Under the pieces are notes generated by a model, which made no database searches, had not been told where the DNA came from, and saw nothing but the letters and a program-made list of their open reading frames with translations. Both the position numbers and the translations under genes were made by a program. Source: Paraburkholderia sp. BL25I1N1 (lineage in GTDB: Bacteria; Pseudomonadota; Gammaproteobacteria; Burkholderiales; Burkholderiaceae). Taken from it: a DNA stretch of 64,000 bases. Shown here piece after piece: positions 36,017 through 44,826 of the stretch. The stretch is from the NCBI RefSeq assembly GCF_003002025.1, contig NZ_PVZB01000008.1:238218-302217 (forward strand), given 5' to 3'. Each line of letters begins with the position of its first letter. The stretch's first letter is position 1.

Positions 36017-38758
36017 CTACGGGTGTTTCTGGTTATCTCTTTGCGTCGAAGGACCATACGCCAGCATGGCATTTGCAGCGCGAATGTCGCTAGTCGCGGC
36101 GCCTTGCGAGAAGCGGGAGAGAACCGCGCAAAGCAGGTCTTCGCCTTTTGCCCAATGCCCGTTTCGCCGGTACAACCGCGCAAGGCTTGTTGCCGCGCGC
36201 AGTTCCCACGACAAATATCCCTGTTGTTTTGCAATCGCAATCGCTTGATGAAATAGGTCTTCCGCAACGACGATGTCGTGCGTCCGACGCTCAAGATACT
36301 GCTCACCCAGTGCGCGCCATATCTCGGCAGTCGCCCAACCAGCCTTTCCCGCGCGAGCGCGCTCAATGGCCAGCGGCGTAAGCAGACGACGGTTGACCGT
36401 GGCGACTGTCTCATGAGCTGAAGGTGCGAGACCGTCGAACTGTCGCCACCATGCGGCCCCTTCGGGGACCGGCCGGTCCGGTAGACCGTAGGCGTAAATG
36501 CTGGCCTGGTCGCGCCAGTTGACAAGCATAAATTCGGTAGAGAGCGCGTCAAGCATACCCAGATACCGCTCGAGGTCGCTAATGTCACCGCGCCAGCACG
36601 CTACCGGGCACGCGCCTGATGCGAGGGAGCAGCACAGCGAAAGGTCGTGTTCAAGGGACATTGCTTCATTGACGCTCTCCGCGGCGACCTTGGCGGCGTC
36701 ATCCACCTCTCCCAGGAGCCACAGTATCCGCGCTTCCAACGATGTGAGCGCCGCTCGTGCGTCATAGCGCGTCGGGTCAGACAATCTCCGGGGCAGCGTA
36801 CGCGGGCCGTACAATGACAAAGAAAGTTCTACGTGTTGGAGGGCGCTACTTGCCTTTCCACGCTGTGTGTCAACGAGCGCCTGCATGCGGTGATACATGG
36901 GCACATCAGCCGCCCGCGCGCGGGAAAGCATGTACAGACGTTGGCAGAATAAGTCGGCTTCATTGTATTCTCCGGCCATCGTCAGCATCACGATGGTCCC
37001 GTATAGGACCTGCACCTGGCGCGCCTCGTGCCCGTGTCTTTCCGCAAGAGTTAGGGCGGCTTGGAACGCCCGCGAAGATATTCCTCGCTTCAACGATTGA
37101 GTCAGGAACTCGGCTTGTGCCAGTGCAAGCTGCAGGCGGAACTCCGATTCTGCGCGGATATCTCCGGCCAGCCCCAGGAAGGTCAGTGCCTGTTGGACTC
37201 GCTGGCGATATTCGTCGCACAGCGAGAGTTGGTAAAACAATGGTGCGCTTGCCCATGTCAACGTCAGTCCAAGGCGAACATCGCCTCCGGCTGAGAATGA
37301 CCATTCCAACGCAGCGCGAACGTCGTCTACTATGCCAGGCTCACTGGCCGTCGGGTCCAGAGATGCCAGGTGAGAGCGCCGGACGGCCGGTTCTGTGAAG
37401 AGACATTGATAATAGTCGGCGTGTCGATGTGCAGCTCCATCGTATTCGCAAGACAGCCTCAGCTTGCGCAAGCCATACGCTCGGGTGCTGTCTGGTAGCC
37501 GGAAGGCTGGCGACTGACATCTGTGGACAGCGTTCAGAAGCGACTTATCGACCAGGCTTGCAACAGAGCTCACCAGTCGGGAGCCGGCAGGTTCCTCCTG
37601 TCCGAGAAGCCAGGCCAACTGCACGAGGGTGAAGTTGCCCCTGAATACCGATGCGTGGCGGAGAATCTGGCGGTCCTCCTCTGACAGAGTGTCGTAGCTC
37701 CAGTCGAGGGTTGCGCGCAAAGTCTTGTGGCGTGGAATTGCCGTTCTATGCCCCCTTGTCAAAACGTCGAGGCGCTCATCCAGCGCGCTTAGCAGTCCGG
37801 CAGCGCCCAGGATGTGAACCTGCGAAGCAGCGAGTTCGATTGCCAAAGGCAGGCCGTCGAGCGAGCGGCAAATATGGCAGATGGCGTCTACGTTCCCCTC
37901 ATCAAGAACGAAGTCGTTGGACTGCATCGATGCCGCTCGCTCACAGAACAGTCTTACTGCCGAATACCTCAGCGCGAGCTCCGGTGTTTTGCTGTCGGGC
38001 CGCGCTGGCACATCCAGCGGGTTGAGCCGGTAAACCCACTCATTCGGCACCCTCATCGGCTCACGACTTGTTACCAGAACGAAGACATTCTCTACCAAGT
38101 GATTTATCGCCTGCGCCAATTCTGCAACTGCATCAATGACGCGCTCACAGCAATCCAAGAGCAACAAGTGAGGGGACTGCCGTAGAAATTGGACAATGGA
38201 GTCGATAGCCTGCTCGGAGTCATGCAGCAGCCCCAGCGCGGTGGCAACAGTGCTTGCAACGTGCTCACCTCGGCTCACCGAGGAAAGTTCCACGGTCACG
38301 GCGGTGACGTGGGCTGGCGAACCAAATAACTCACGCATGACGGCGAAGGCGACCGCCGTCTTACCTATGCCACCAGGCCCTACGACGGAAACCAGTCTCT
38401 TATCGGACAGCAGGCGGGTAACAGCGCCTACGTCATCGTCACGGCCAATTAGGCAACTCTCGGCTTCATACCTGGCACGGTGGTTAGGAGCTTCGCTGAC
38501 CGTGTCCGATGTCTTTTCGACGATTACCGGTCCGACGAACGAATAACCTCGGCCGGTGATATTGCGTATCCCATGGGATTCCGGCAGTCCCTTCGCAAGT
38601 ATCTTTCGTAAGGCCGTGATGTGAACGCGCAAATTAACGTCTTCTACGACGGTCTTCGGCCATATTTGCTCCCGAAAATCCTTGTGCGAAACGACTTGCC
38701 CTGGTCTGCCGACGAGCAGACAAAGTACGTCGAACGCCCGACTGCCGATTTCTATCAC
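36017..38758 (-). CDS. Winged-helix regulator with NB-ARC/STAND-like ATPase and helical repeats
   Basis: At least 913 residues. Order: OmpR-type winged helix (RAFDVLCLLVGRPGQVVSHK to ITGRGYSFVG), NTPase with Walker A VVGPGGIGKTAVA near 133, Walker B-like HLLLLDCCERVID, an LVTSREPM sensor segment, then a helical region rich in TPR-like units. This is the layout of COG3903-type predicted ATPase regulators. GTG 38758 is the only ordinary start, yet the same frame upstream encodes ISFGRFKLSPNERKLVCGDE, the normal first strands of the domain, back to an in-frame TAG at 38984. The real start may be a rare CTG (38863) or ATT (38818), or the 5' end is damaged. Confidence 0.82.
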   Translation of the reverse strand: MIEIGSRAFDVLCLLVGRPGQVVSHKDFREQIWPKTVVEDVNLRVHITALRKILAKGLPESHGIRNITGRGYSFVGPVIVEKTSDTVSEAPNHRARYEAESCLIGRDDDVGAVTRLLSDKRLVSVVGPGGIGKTAVAFAVMRELFGSPAHVTAVTVELSSVSRGEHVASTVATALGLLHDSEQAIDSIVQFLRQSPHLLLLDCCERVIDAVAELAQAINHLVENVFVLVTSREPMRVPNEWVYRLNPLDVPARPDSKTPELALRYSAVRLFCERAASMQSNDFVLDEGNVDAICHICRSLDGLPLAIELAASQVHILGAAGLLSALDERLDVLTRGHRTAIPRHKTLRATLDWSYDTLSEEDRQILRHASVFRGNFTLVQLAWLLGQEEPAGSRLVSSVASLVDKSLLNAVHRCQSPAFRLPDSTRAYGLRKLRLSCEYDGAAHRHADYYQCLFTEPAVRRSHLASLDPTASEPGIVDDVRAALEWSFSAGGDVRLGLTLTWASAPLFYQLSLCDEYRQRVQQALTFLGLAGDIRAESEFRLQLALAQAEFLTQSLKRGISSRAFQAALTLAERHGHEARQVQVLYGTIVMLTMAGEYNEADLFCQRLYMLSRARAADVPMYHRMQALVDTQRGKASSALQHVELSLSLYGPRTLPRRLSDPTRYDARAALTSLEARILWLLGEVDDAAKVAAESVNEAMSLEHDLSLCCSLASGACPVACWRGDISDLERYLGMLDALSTEFMLVNWRDQASIYAYGLPDRPVPEGAAWWRQFDGLAPSAHETVATVNRRLLTPLAIERARAGKAGWATAEIWRALGEQYLERRTHDIVVAEDLFHQAIAIAKQQGYLSWELRAATSLARLYRRNGHWAKGEDLLCAVLSRFSQGAATSDIRAANAMLAYGPSTQRDNQKHP

Positions 38759-38986
38759 CTCATCACCGCAGACCAGCTTGCGCTCATTCGGCGACAGCTT
38801 GAAACGGCCAAAGCTAATCGAAGGTGGTGCCGGCGATGTCGTCGTCTGCCTTGCTCGGAACAGAAGGGGTATATCAAAGGACCAGATAGCGGGCGAAGCA
38901 GCTTTCGGTTGCCCAACGGACAGCCACGCAGAACTACATTGGTAGACGCCGTCAATGATTGTGATACGCCATTGCCTGGCTGTCTA

Positions 38987-39302
38987 TGCCGCTACGGGCC
39001 AGTTCTGTCTTGCCAAATCGCAGTCACTTCGATAGGCCAGATGCAGGCGACGAATCGCTCGGGGCGATTTCATGGCGCGCAGACATACTTGCTCCCGGTT
39101 CCAGTTTCTTGCCCGGTCTATCTGGCGGCTGCGCGAGCCAATTGACCCAATGGCAGACGTGGAGGCATTTCGCTTCGCTGGCCGCCGTGCGCGTCGCGGA
39201 ACCACCATCGGTTTCTCGGGCATTCGTGCTCGACGGCGCACCAAACTAGCCGGTGCCGTCACCCGCATGGCATAGTGCCGCATCTCAACAGCGGAGGTGC
39301 AA
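38987..39302. other. Intergenic region before truncated H-NS gene
   Basis: About 316 bp between the in-frame stop ahead of the ATPase regulator and the H-NS start. Open frames on both strands here are Arg-rich and have no ribosome sites. I see no gene or clear operator. Confidence 0.4.
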
Positions 39303-39554
39303 ATGCCGACATTGGAATCCTTGCAAGCAAAAATCCGGAAACTTCAGATACAAGCAGAAGCGCTCACCGCAAAGAAATCGAGCGCCGTCATCGAGAAGAT
39401 TCGGGAATTGATGGCAGAACACGGTCTGACGACCGCCGACATCGATGCGCACGCTGGCGGCAAGAAACGTGGACCGAAGCCGGGCGCCAAGGCCGCAGCA
39501 AAAGCTGGAAGTCCAGTAGCGAACTATCGCGACCCGAAGACCGGCGCGACCTAG
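39303..39554 (+). CDS. H-NS family protein truncated by amber codon in DNA-binding motif
   Basis: 83 residues from ATG 39303 (GGAGG upstream). The N-terminal oligomerisation domain is intact (LESLQAKIRKLQIQAEALTA, IRELMAEHGLTTADIDAH) and a basic linker follows. The DNA-binding motif begins YRDPKTGAT but the next codon is TAG where relatives have Trp (TGG). After the TAG the same frame continues SGHGRAPAW, the rest of the motif, and then diverges. So a single G-to-A change removed DNA binding. The product could be inert or act as an oligomerisation-only antagonist of full-length H-NS proteins. Confidence 0.85.
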   Translation: MPTLESLQAKIRKLQIQAEALTAKKSSAVIEKIRELMAEHGLTTADIDAHAGGKKRGPKPGAKAAAKAGSPVANYRDPKTGAT

Positions 39555-39920
39555 TCAGGACACGGCCGTGCCCCGGCATGGAATGCCTTTAGCGAAGAAC
39601 CGCCGCTTAAACGACTATCAGCGGTTCGCGACTACGGTAGTGGTTGCGACCGCTATCCGGTCCGGATGATGCCTTTATACAGTGGGCGCCCAGAGGGACT
39701 GCGGCCGCAGTCGGTCTACGGCAAAACAAGTCGGAGCAATTCAGGTGTTGCCCGGAAAGGAAGGGCCGACCAGTAGCGAAATCCGGGCATGGCCGTTGTC
39801 CGGGACCATGTGGTGGCTGAGCCACTGCCAGGCAGGCTGTCCGAGAGCCGGTGGACAGCCGAGCTTGACTTCGTGCTCGGGTGAACTATGCATAAGAGTG
39901 GGAGTTCGCTGGAGGCAGCC
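39555..39920. other. 366-bp region between truncated H-NS and recombinase
   Basis: It contains the former 3' end of the H-NS gene (39555-39582, SGHGRAPAW frame) and the upstream region of the serine recombinase. A recombination site (attP-like) could lie here but I found no convincing core repeat. No other gene is seen. Confidence 0.4.
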
Positions 39921-42323
39921 ATGCCTATGTACAAGCCCACAAAACGACAACCGTCCACGCTCTTGAAAGCGGCACAATACATCCGGATGTCGACGGACCA
40001 GCAACAATGTTCGCCGGTTTTCCAGAGGCAGGCTATCGCGCAATATGCGGCAGCGCACTCCATTCGTATTGTTCGCGACTATGAAGACGCAGGTATCAGC
40101 GGGCTCACGCTGCGTGCTCGCCCCGCGCTAACCCAGCTGCTTATTGATACTGCCGACCCGGCGCGATGCTTCACACTGATTCTAGTCTACGACGTGAGTC
40201 GCTGGGGCCGATTTCAGGACATTGATGAGTCGGCGTTTTACGAGTATGTATGTCGGCGCCAAGGGGTAAAAATAATTTATGTTGCCGAACCCTTCGAGGT
40301 CGACGCCAGTCCGCTGTCGCCAGTGATGAAGGCGCTCAAACGCGTTATGGCAGGCGAGTACAGCCGTGAGCTTTCACGCAAGGTATTTCTCGGGCATTGC
40401 ATCCTTGCAGAACGAGGCAATCATGTCGGTGGACGACCGCCCTATGGTTACCAGCGGCTACTTCACGACGACAGGCACGGTACGACGCGGGTACTCGAGA
40501 GGTACGAGTACAAAAGCATCCGAACGGACCGCGTCACATTGACACCAGGGCCGGCAAGCCATGTCGGCATTGTTCGAAAGATTTTTCAGTGGTATGCCTG
40601 GGAGCAGGCAACCTGCGCGGCGATTGCACAGCGGCTTAACGACACAGGCCTTCTTAACGGCGACAGCAGGGTTTGGCTACCGCGGTACGTCGCCCAGATA
40701 CTGCACAACCCCGCTTATGTCGGGACAGGCCTTTATAGCCGGACATCGTCGAAGCTAGCTGGCGAGTGGCATCGCGTCCCGGAAGCAGAGTGGATTTCGG
40801 TACCTAATGCTTTCCCAGCAATCGTTAACCTCAAAACGTTCAATGCCGTGCAACAACGGTTCGCTGACACCCGCAAGCGACCCAGCCGAAAGGCATTGCT
40901 TGACGGGCTACGCAAGGTGGTTGCCCGTCACGGGCGCGTCAATCAAGGGTTGCTTAGACGGTACCGACGCACACCTTCGGTCAGAGCGGTGATGACCGAA
41001 TTCGGTAGCCTTAACGCGGCATACCGCGAAATCGGCTATGCGCCCAACCTCAATCCCGTGCGCGAAGAGAATCGCGACCGGGAGCACCGCATGGAAGCAT
41101 TGGTAGCAATGCTGACAGCCAACGCGCTCACGGAGCGGGGGCACACCGTCACTTACGAGAAACAGTCGCTCACTCTTTGCGTGGACCATGTGCTCACGTT
41201 CCAACTGGTCGTCCGCGCGCCGTGGATGGTGCACGGGACAACGCCTTACTGGAGTGCGCGCTGGCCCAATCTTTTCGCAATCGATTTTCTGGTGTTCTGC
41301 CGCATGGCCCGCGACAGCAAAGAACTTCTGGATTTTTTCGTGATTCCGTCTGGATATTTGACACCTGGCAAGTTCGAAACACTCGTCGGACCGTCCGCGC
41401 GCGACTACACAATGTATCGCCACCTCGACCTGCGCGTATTACTCGAGCTGGCCGACCAAGTCAATCTGACTGGTGCTGTGATGTTGGCTGTCCAGTCCGA
41501 GAAAGCTTCCTCGACGCGCCAGCAAAATGTTTTAGACCGTGTGCAACCTGAGCCTCGACACCTGAGCAAGCCTTCCCGTCCTCCTCGAGTCAGACGCATC
41601 CAGCTCTCGATGCAACAGCAAGTGTTCAAGGCTAAATTTCTTTCGGCCGCCATGGAGCAAGTTGCCGAAGTCAACCGCGAGCTCGAACGTGCCCTGAGTG
41701 AGTTACTCAGACACACCGGATTCGTTGCTGTACTGGCCGATTCGGGAATATCTGTTTTACCGCGGCTGCTCGTCTCGCGAGTCATGTGGGCACACTCGTC
41801 GCGGGCACTCCATTCAAACTCCGCTTCGACCGATGGGCAAATCGGGGAGCGTTCATCAGGCAACGCGGTTTGCTTATATCCCGAGTCGCTCCCCAGGCTC
41901 ACAGTCAACGTCCTGCAACGCATGAGCTCGGCACGAGCTGATTCGGCAATGGGGCTGATGAACAAAACAACCTGCGTTGCAGGCGATTTTGCACTGGCAT
42001 TGCTGGCTGCGACACCGGACGACCACCTCCGTGTGGTTCCGGCGGGCGCTTGCGCGAATGGGCGGCTACGTAGACGACTCGCACGGCAGGAGCGTGAGCT
42101 ACGAGACGAATTAGGCGCTATTGAACGATTCACAGCGACGTACCAGCTGGAATTGGTGGAATTGACACTGCACCGGTCGCTCGGACGGCAATTGGCAGCG
42201 CAGTCGCGAATTCAGACATGGTTGTACAACCGTGACTACCGGTATCTTGAACTACTTCAGTCGGTCGCCGGCCGAGCGGGCCCTCTAAACACCCCACGGC
42301 GCGTCATGCGGGTCGCACAATAA
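39921..42323 (+). CDS. Large serine recombinase fused to a RepB-like C-terminal region
   Basis: 800 residues from ATG 39921 (GGAGG 5 nt upstream). Resolvase domain about 14-170 with catalytic Ser24 in YIRMSTDQQ and YDVSRWGRFQDIDESAFYEY; recombinase domain from GGRPPYGYQ to NPAYVGTGLYSRTS. Then a helical module (LLRRYRRTPSVRAVMTEFGS, LNAAYREIGYAPN) and a beta-rich module around residues 400-480. The C-terminal 200 residues (VLQRMSSARADSAMGLMNKT, DFALALLAATPDDHL and a following long helix pair) resemble the RepB plasmid-partition family. Related recombinases usually have RepB-like proteins as separate neighbours. Likely integrates or excises an element. Confidence 0.85.
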   Translation: MPMYKPTKRQPSTLLKAAQYIRMSTDQQQCSPVFQRQAIAQYAAAHSIRIVRDYEDAGISGLTLRARPALTQLLIDTADPARCFTLILVYDVSRWGRFQDIDESAFYEYVCRRQGVKIIYVAEPFEVDASPLSPVMKALKRVMAGEYSRELSRKVFLGHCILAERGNHVGGRPPYGYQRLLHDDRHGTTRVLERYEYKSIRTDRVTLTPGPASHVGIVRKIFQWYAWEQATCAAIAQRLNDTGLLNGDSRVWLPRYVAQILHNPAYVGTGLYSRTSSKLAGEWHRVPEAEWISVPNAFPAIVNLKTFNAVQQRFADTRKRPSRKALLDGLRKVVARHGRVNQGLLRRYRRTPSVRAVMTEFGSLNAAYREIGYAPNLNPVREENRDREHRMEALVAMLTANALTERGHTVTYEKQSLTLCVDHVLTFQLVVRAPWMVHGTTPYWSARWPNLFAIDFLVFCRMARDSKELLDFFVIPSGYLTPGKFETLVGPSARDYTMYRHLDLRVLLELADQVNLTGAVMLAVQSEKASSTRQQNVLDRVQPEPRHLSKPSRPPRVRRIQLSMQQQVFKAKFLSAAMEQVAEVNRELERALSELLRHTGFVAVLADSGISVLPRLLVSRVMWAHSSRALHSNSASTDGQIGERSSGNAVCLYPESLPRLTVNVLQRMSSARADSAMGLMNKTTCVAGDFALALLAATPDDHLRVVPAGACANGRLRRRLARQERELRDELGAIERFTATYQLELVELTLHRSLGRQLAAQSRIQTWLYNRDYRYLELLQSVAGRAGPLNTPRRVMRVAQ

Positions 42324-42340
42324 GAGGCGCACGGCAATCC

Positions 42341-42367
42341 AGACCTCGCGCAAAGTTGATGAGGTCT
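42341..42367. terminator. Hairpin after recombinase
   Basis: AGACCTC (42341-42347) and GAGGTCT (42361-42367) form a 7-bp stem with a 13-nt loop, 18 nt after the recombinase stop. There is no T-tract, so terminator function is uncertain. Confidence 0.35.
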
Positions 42368-42516
42368 AGTCGTCGCCCTCCAAGTCTGAAATCGAATCCC
42401 TGCGGCGAGAGCGAATGGCTGGTGGGGCTTAGACGTTAACTTTTGGGCGAAATCCGCAACGACCAGAAGCAGGACGCCTGCATGCAAACGGTGACCCAGC
42501 AATTTCGCCTCGCTCA

Positions 42517-43332
42517 TTAGCTCGATTTGCGCCACTCAGTGCGAGAATGTTTCCCGTGCTGGTAGATGCTCCAGCCGGATGGCCCTTGAATAAATCCGAA
42601 GCCGGAGAGTGACGTTCCCCAGTAATCACTGTTCTTTCCTAATCTGCTGACCCAAAACTCACGCTCGAATAGAGCAATCAAATTCTGCCTGCCGCCCTCG
42701 AAAAGATGCTCAGATTTTTGCAATACTGCATGCTCTATTGCTTGCTCGAACCGACGACTTTCGAACTGTAGCGGATAGGGGCACAAGACAAGGAGTGCCG
42801 GGCTGTGACGGCTAACGAGAACGTCTAGAAGATGCTTGGCGACAATTACCCCTAGCCGACTTCCCTTCAAGTCATGCCTGAGTTCAAGTCCTTCGAGATA
42901 AATAATTGGACCTCGTTCGAGCACACGACTGATGTCTTCCGCAGCCGTTTCGACTAGCCCTGAAGCAAGTTGTTCGAGCGAATGCGACACAACATCGCAT
43001 GCGTAGCAAAAGTCGTCATCGGTGACGTCAACGCGGCCCGCCTCGATGACATCGAAACGTATCCAGCACGCGGGGCGGAGGTCATTTGCGAGGTACGCGG
43101 AAGCTCGTATCTCTCTGATTCGTGGGCTGTGGCCTTGCCATCGGTTTCGCGATGTCGTATAGCGTATCGTCGCACCGGTGGCTGGTTCCACGATGCACTG
43201 TGCTGTAGGGTCAAGGTCGCCGTGGCTTCGAAAGAAACCATCGAACTGTGGTTCTGTTGCGGACCCTTCGAAGATGTCTCTTATATCAGGAACCTCTGGG
43301 CGACGCTGAGTTGCGAGCAATACCCGACTCAA
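42517..43332 (-). CDS. Putative GNAT-fold protein
   Basis: 271 residues, not confidently recognised. The central part (YLEGLELRHDLKGSRLGVIV, AKHLLDVLVSRHSPALLVLC, PYPLQF) has the strand-loop-helix of a GNAT acetyltransferase, although the loop lacks the full R/Q-x-x-G-x-G/A pattern (KGSRLG). The N-terminal 90 residues are distinctive and unassigned. It is convergent with the recombinase and may be cargo of the same element. Confidence 0.6.
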   Translation of the reverse strand: MSRVLLATQRRPEVPDIRDIFEGSATEPQFDGFFRSHGDLDPTAQCIVEPATGATIRYTTSRNRWQGHSPRIREIRASAYLANDLRPACWIRFDVIEAGRVDVTDDDFCYACDVVSHSLEQLASGLVETAAEDISRVLERGPIIYLEGLELRHDLKGSRLGVIVAKHLLDVLVSRHSPALLVLCPYPLQFESRRFEQAIEHAVLQKSEHLFEGGRQNLIALFEREFWVSRLGKNSDYWGTSLSGFGFIQGPSGWSIYQHGKHSRTEWRKSS

Positions 43333-43459
43333 ATTTCAAGCAAGTTTTGCTATCTCATCTTACGAAGTCTCTCGAAACGGCTGCACCGGGCTGACGATTG
43401 AGTCTGAAAAATGTGCGCTCTCGAAACGGCACGCAGGGCCCAAAGGGCACTGTCAGGGA

Positions 43460-43600
43460 ATGTCTTTTAACTTCTTCACTCATTTGAAGGGTTCTTCAAG
43501 ACGCGAAGCCACTTACTGGATGGAAGTCTTTTTTGGCTCACGGGTTCAAGCCACCCGTGAGTATCAGCCGACGCACGAACCCGAGCACTGTAAGGCTTGA
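43460..43600 (+). CDS. Possible small protein of 46 residues
   Basis: ATG 43460 is preceded by AGGGA. The frame gives MSFNFFTHLKGSSRREATYW then a segment ending PTHEPEHCKA. No relative is recognised, and the rest of the 43.35-43.78 kb interval is empty, so this is a tentative call based on ribosome site and composition. Confidence 0.3.
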   Translation: MSFNFFTHLKGSSRREATYWMEVFFGSRVQATREYQPTHEPEHCKA

Positions 43601-43783
43601 GCTTCATCTGGCGTTTCGCACGTGGCAAGAAACATCAGAACCTTCAATAAGTATCCGGGCGGACGTAACCTTCCCGCTGGCATCGAAGTGCTCCTGCTGA
43701 AGGTCAGGCTGTCCGCAGGTTTGATTGCCCTTTTACGCTTCGGGTTCCATGATTTTCCCCAGCATCAACGGAAGGTTCGAATC

Positions 43784-44143
43784 TCATGCAAAGCCAATAC
43801 CCACACTTTTTTGCCAGATATGAGCCACTATCGGCGACGCGAAGTTCACTGTGAACTGTTCAGTGAACAAGTGGCTCACATTTGCCTTCTGAATATCTGT
43901 CTGGCCAACAACCGACGCTGCAGCTATAGCGTGAGCTTCTGCGGCAATTTTCACCCGCTCGAGCCATGTCGCAACGCAAGCATTTCTAGCGAGCCAAAGG
44001 CGAGACGACTCCACCATGTTTTCGCTACTCAGCCAGCGTCCCTGCAATTTGTATGCAGCGACGTCACTGACAGCGAGATAGCAGCGCAGAACCGCCGCGT
44101 GCGCGTCGGTCAAAACGGGGAGCCTAATCGTATCTTCAAACAT
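43784..44143 (-). CDS. Hypothetical protein, 119 residues
   Basis: ATG 44143 has GGAG 7 nt upstream. Sequence MFEDTIRLPVLTDAHAAVLR, then SSENMVESSRLWLARNACVA, is helical with aromatic patches. The frame extends upstream to 44431 but that part is Arg/His-rich and non-conserved-looking. No family recognised; no signal or membrane segment. It lies between recombinase-associated genes and the small ORF at 44431. Confidence 0.45.
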   Translation of the reverse strand: MFEDTIRLPVLTDAHAAVLRCYLAVSDVAAYKLQGRWLSSENMVESSRLWLARNACVATWLERVKIAAEAHAIAAASVVGQTDIQKANVSHLFTEQFTVNFASPIVAHIWQKSVGIGFA

Positions 44144-44430
44144 GCCAATCTCCGGTGCAGCTTGCACAGATAGGACAGTATGTAGCAATTTTGCTCGATG
44201 GCATTGAGCAAGTCTGCGGTGTTGCGCGAAAAGCCTGTTTGTCCGGCTATCTCGCGACCGTCGCGCGACGGGCAGATGCCTTGATTTCCATTGCCTGCTC
44301 GTGAGCCAGCTTCCGCGGCCAAAGCCGCCATCGTCTCCCAGGTGGGTCAGGTTTGCTCCCGCGCCAAGGTCATTTTTACGTCGGTGCAACAAATACTTCT
44401 CTGATTGGAGCGGCCACCCGACGATTGCCA

Positions 44431-44562
44431 TTACGCATGGTGCCTGAGCCGCTTGGTATCTACCCCGGCTGCCTTCAGCGCAGCGTCAATTGCCATCAGT
44501 TCCTGGGCGAAATCGAGCGGCCACTCCTCCCCGTCACAGCGCACGGCCATGCTGTTGTGCAT
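44431..44562 (-). CDS. Small protein of 43 residues, paralogue of 15088-15213
   Basis: MHNSMAVRCDGEEWPLDFAQ, then a helix IDAALKAAGVDTKRLRHHA. It matches the 15.1-kb frame along its whole length, including VRCDGE and AGVDT. As there, no ribosome site is at a normal distance; AAAGAG lies 6 nt before an in-frame CTG at 44571. Two conserved copies argue for translation. Function unknown. Confidence 0.5.
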   Translation of the reverse strand: MHNSMAVRCDGEEWPLDFAQELMAIDAALKAAGVDTKRLRHHA

Positions 44563-44795
44563 TGAAATCAGACGACGCTCTTTGGATAGGGCGTCCACAA
44601 GCTTTGATTACCGTTCGGCTTCCCGAACCCATTCGTCTGCTCTCATGTTGAAGTCTTCCCTTGGATAGAGCGCGCGGCCAGATACGGCCTCCGAGCGAAC
44701 CCACCTGCGGCATCGGCAGATTGCTTCTGAGCCCCGTCCAACGCTCAGCCTGCAAAAAAGTGTCAGTTCGTTCTTCCGGATTTGCGTGTACGATA

Positions 44796-44811
44796 CTGTA
44801 TAAATATACAG
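44796..44811. promoter_or_regulatory. LexA (SOS) box upstream of imuA
   Basis: CTGTATAAATATACAG fits the LexA consensus CTGT-N8-ACAG exactly and sits 16 bp before the imuA start codon. It predicts DNA-damage induction of the imuA-imuB-dnaE2 operon through LexA cleavage. Confidence 0.92.
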
Positions 44812-44826
44812 GTTTTTGGGCTGCCA

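Noticed and set aside
39555..39920. attP site for the serine recombinase
   Set aside because: A site is expected near the recombinase gene, but no convincing imperfect inverted repeat with a central dinucleotide could be identified by reading.
43622..44173. Plus-strand open frame of 183 codons
   Set aside because: No family resemblance; opposite a minus-strand frame with a better ribosome site and composition, though neither is firm.
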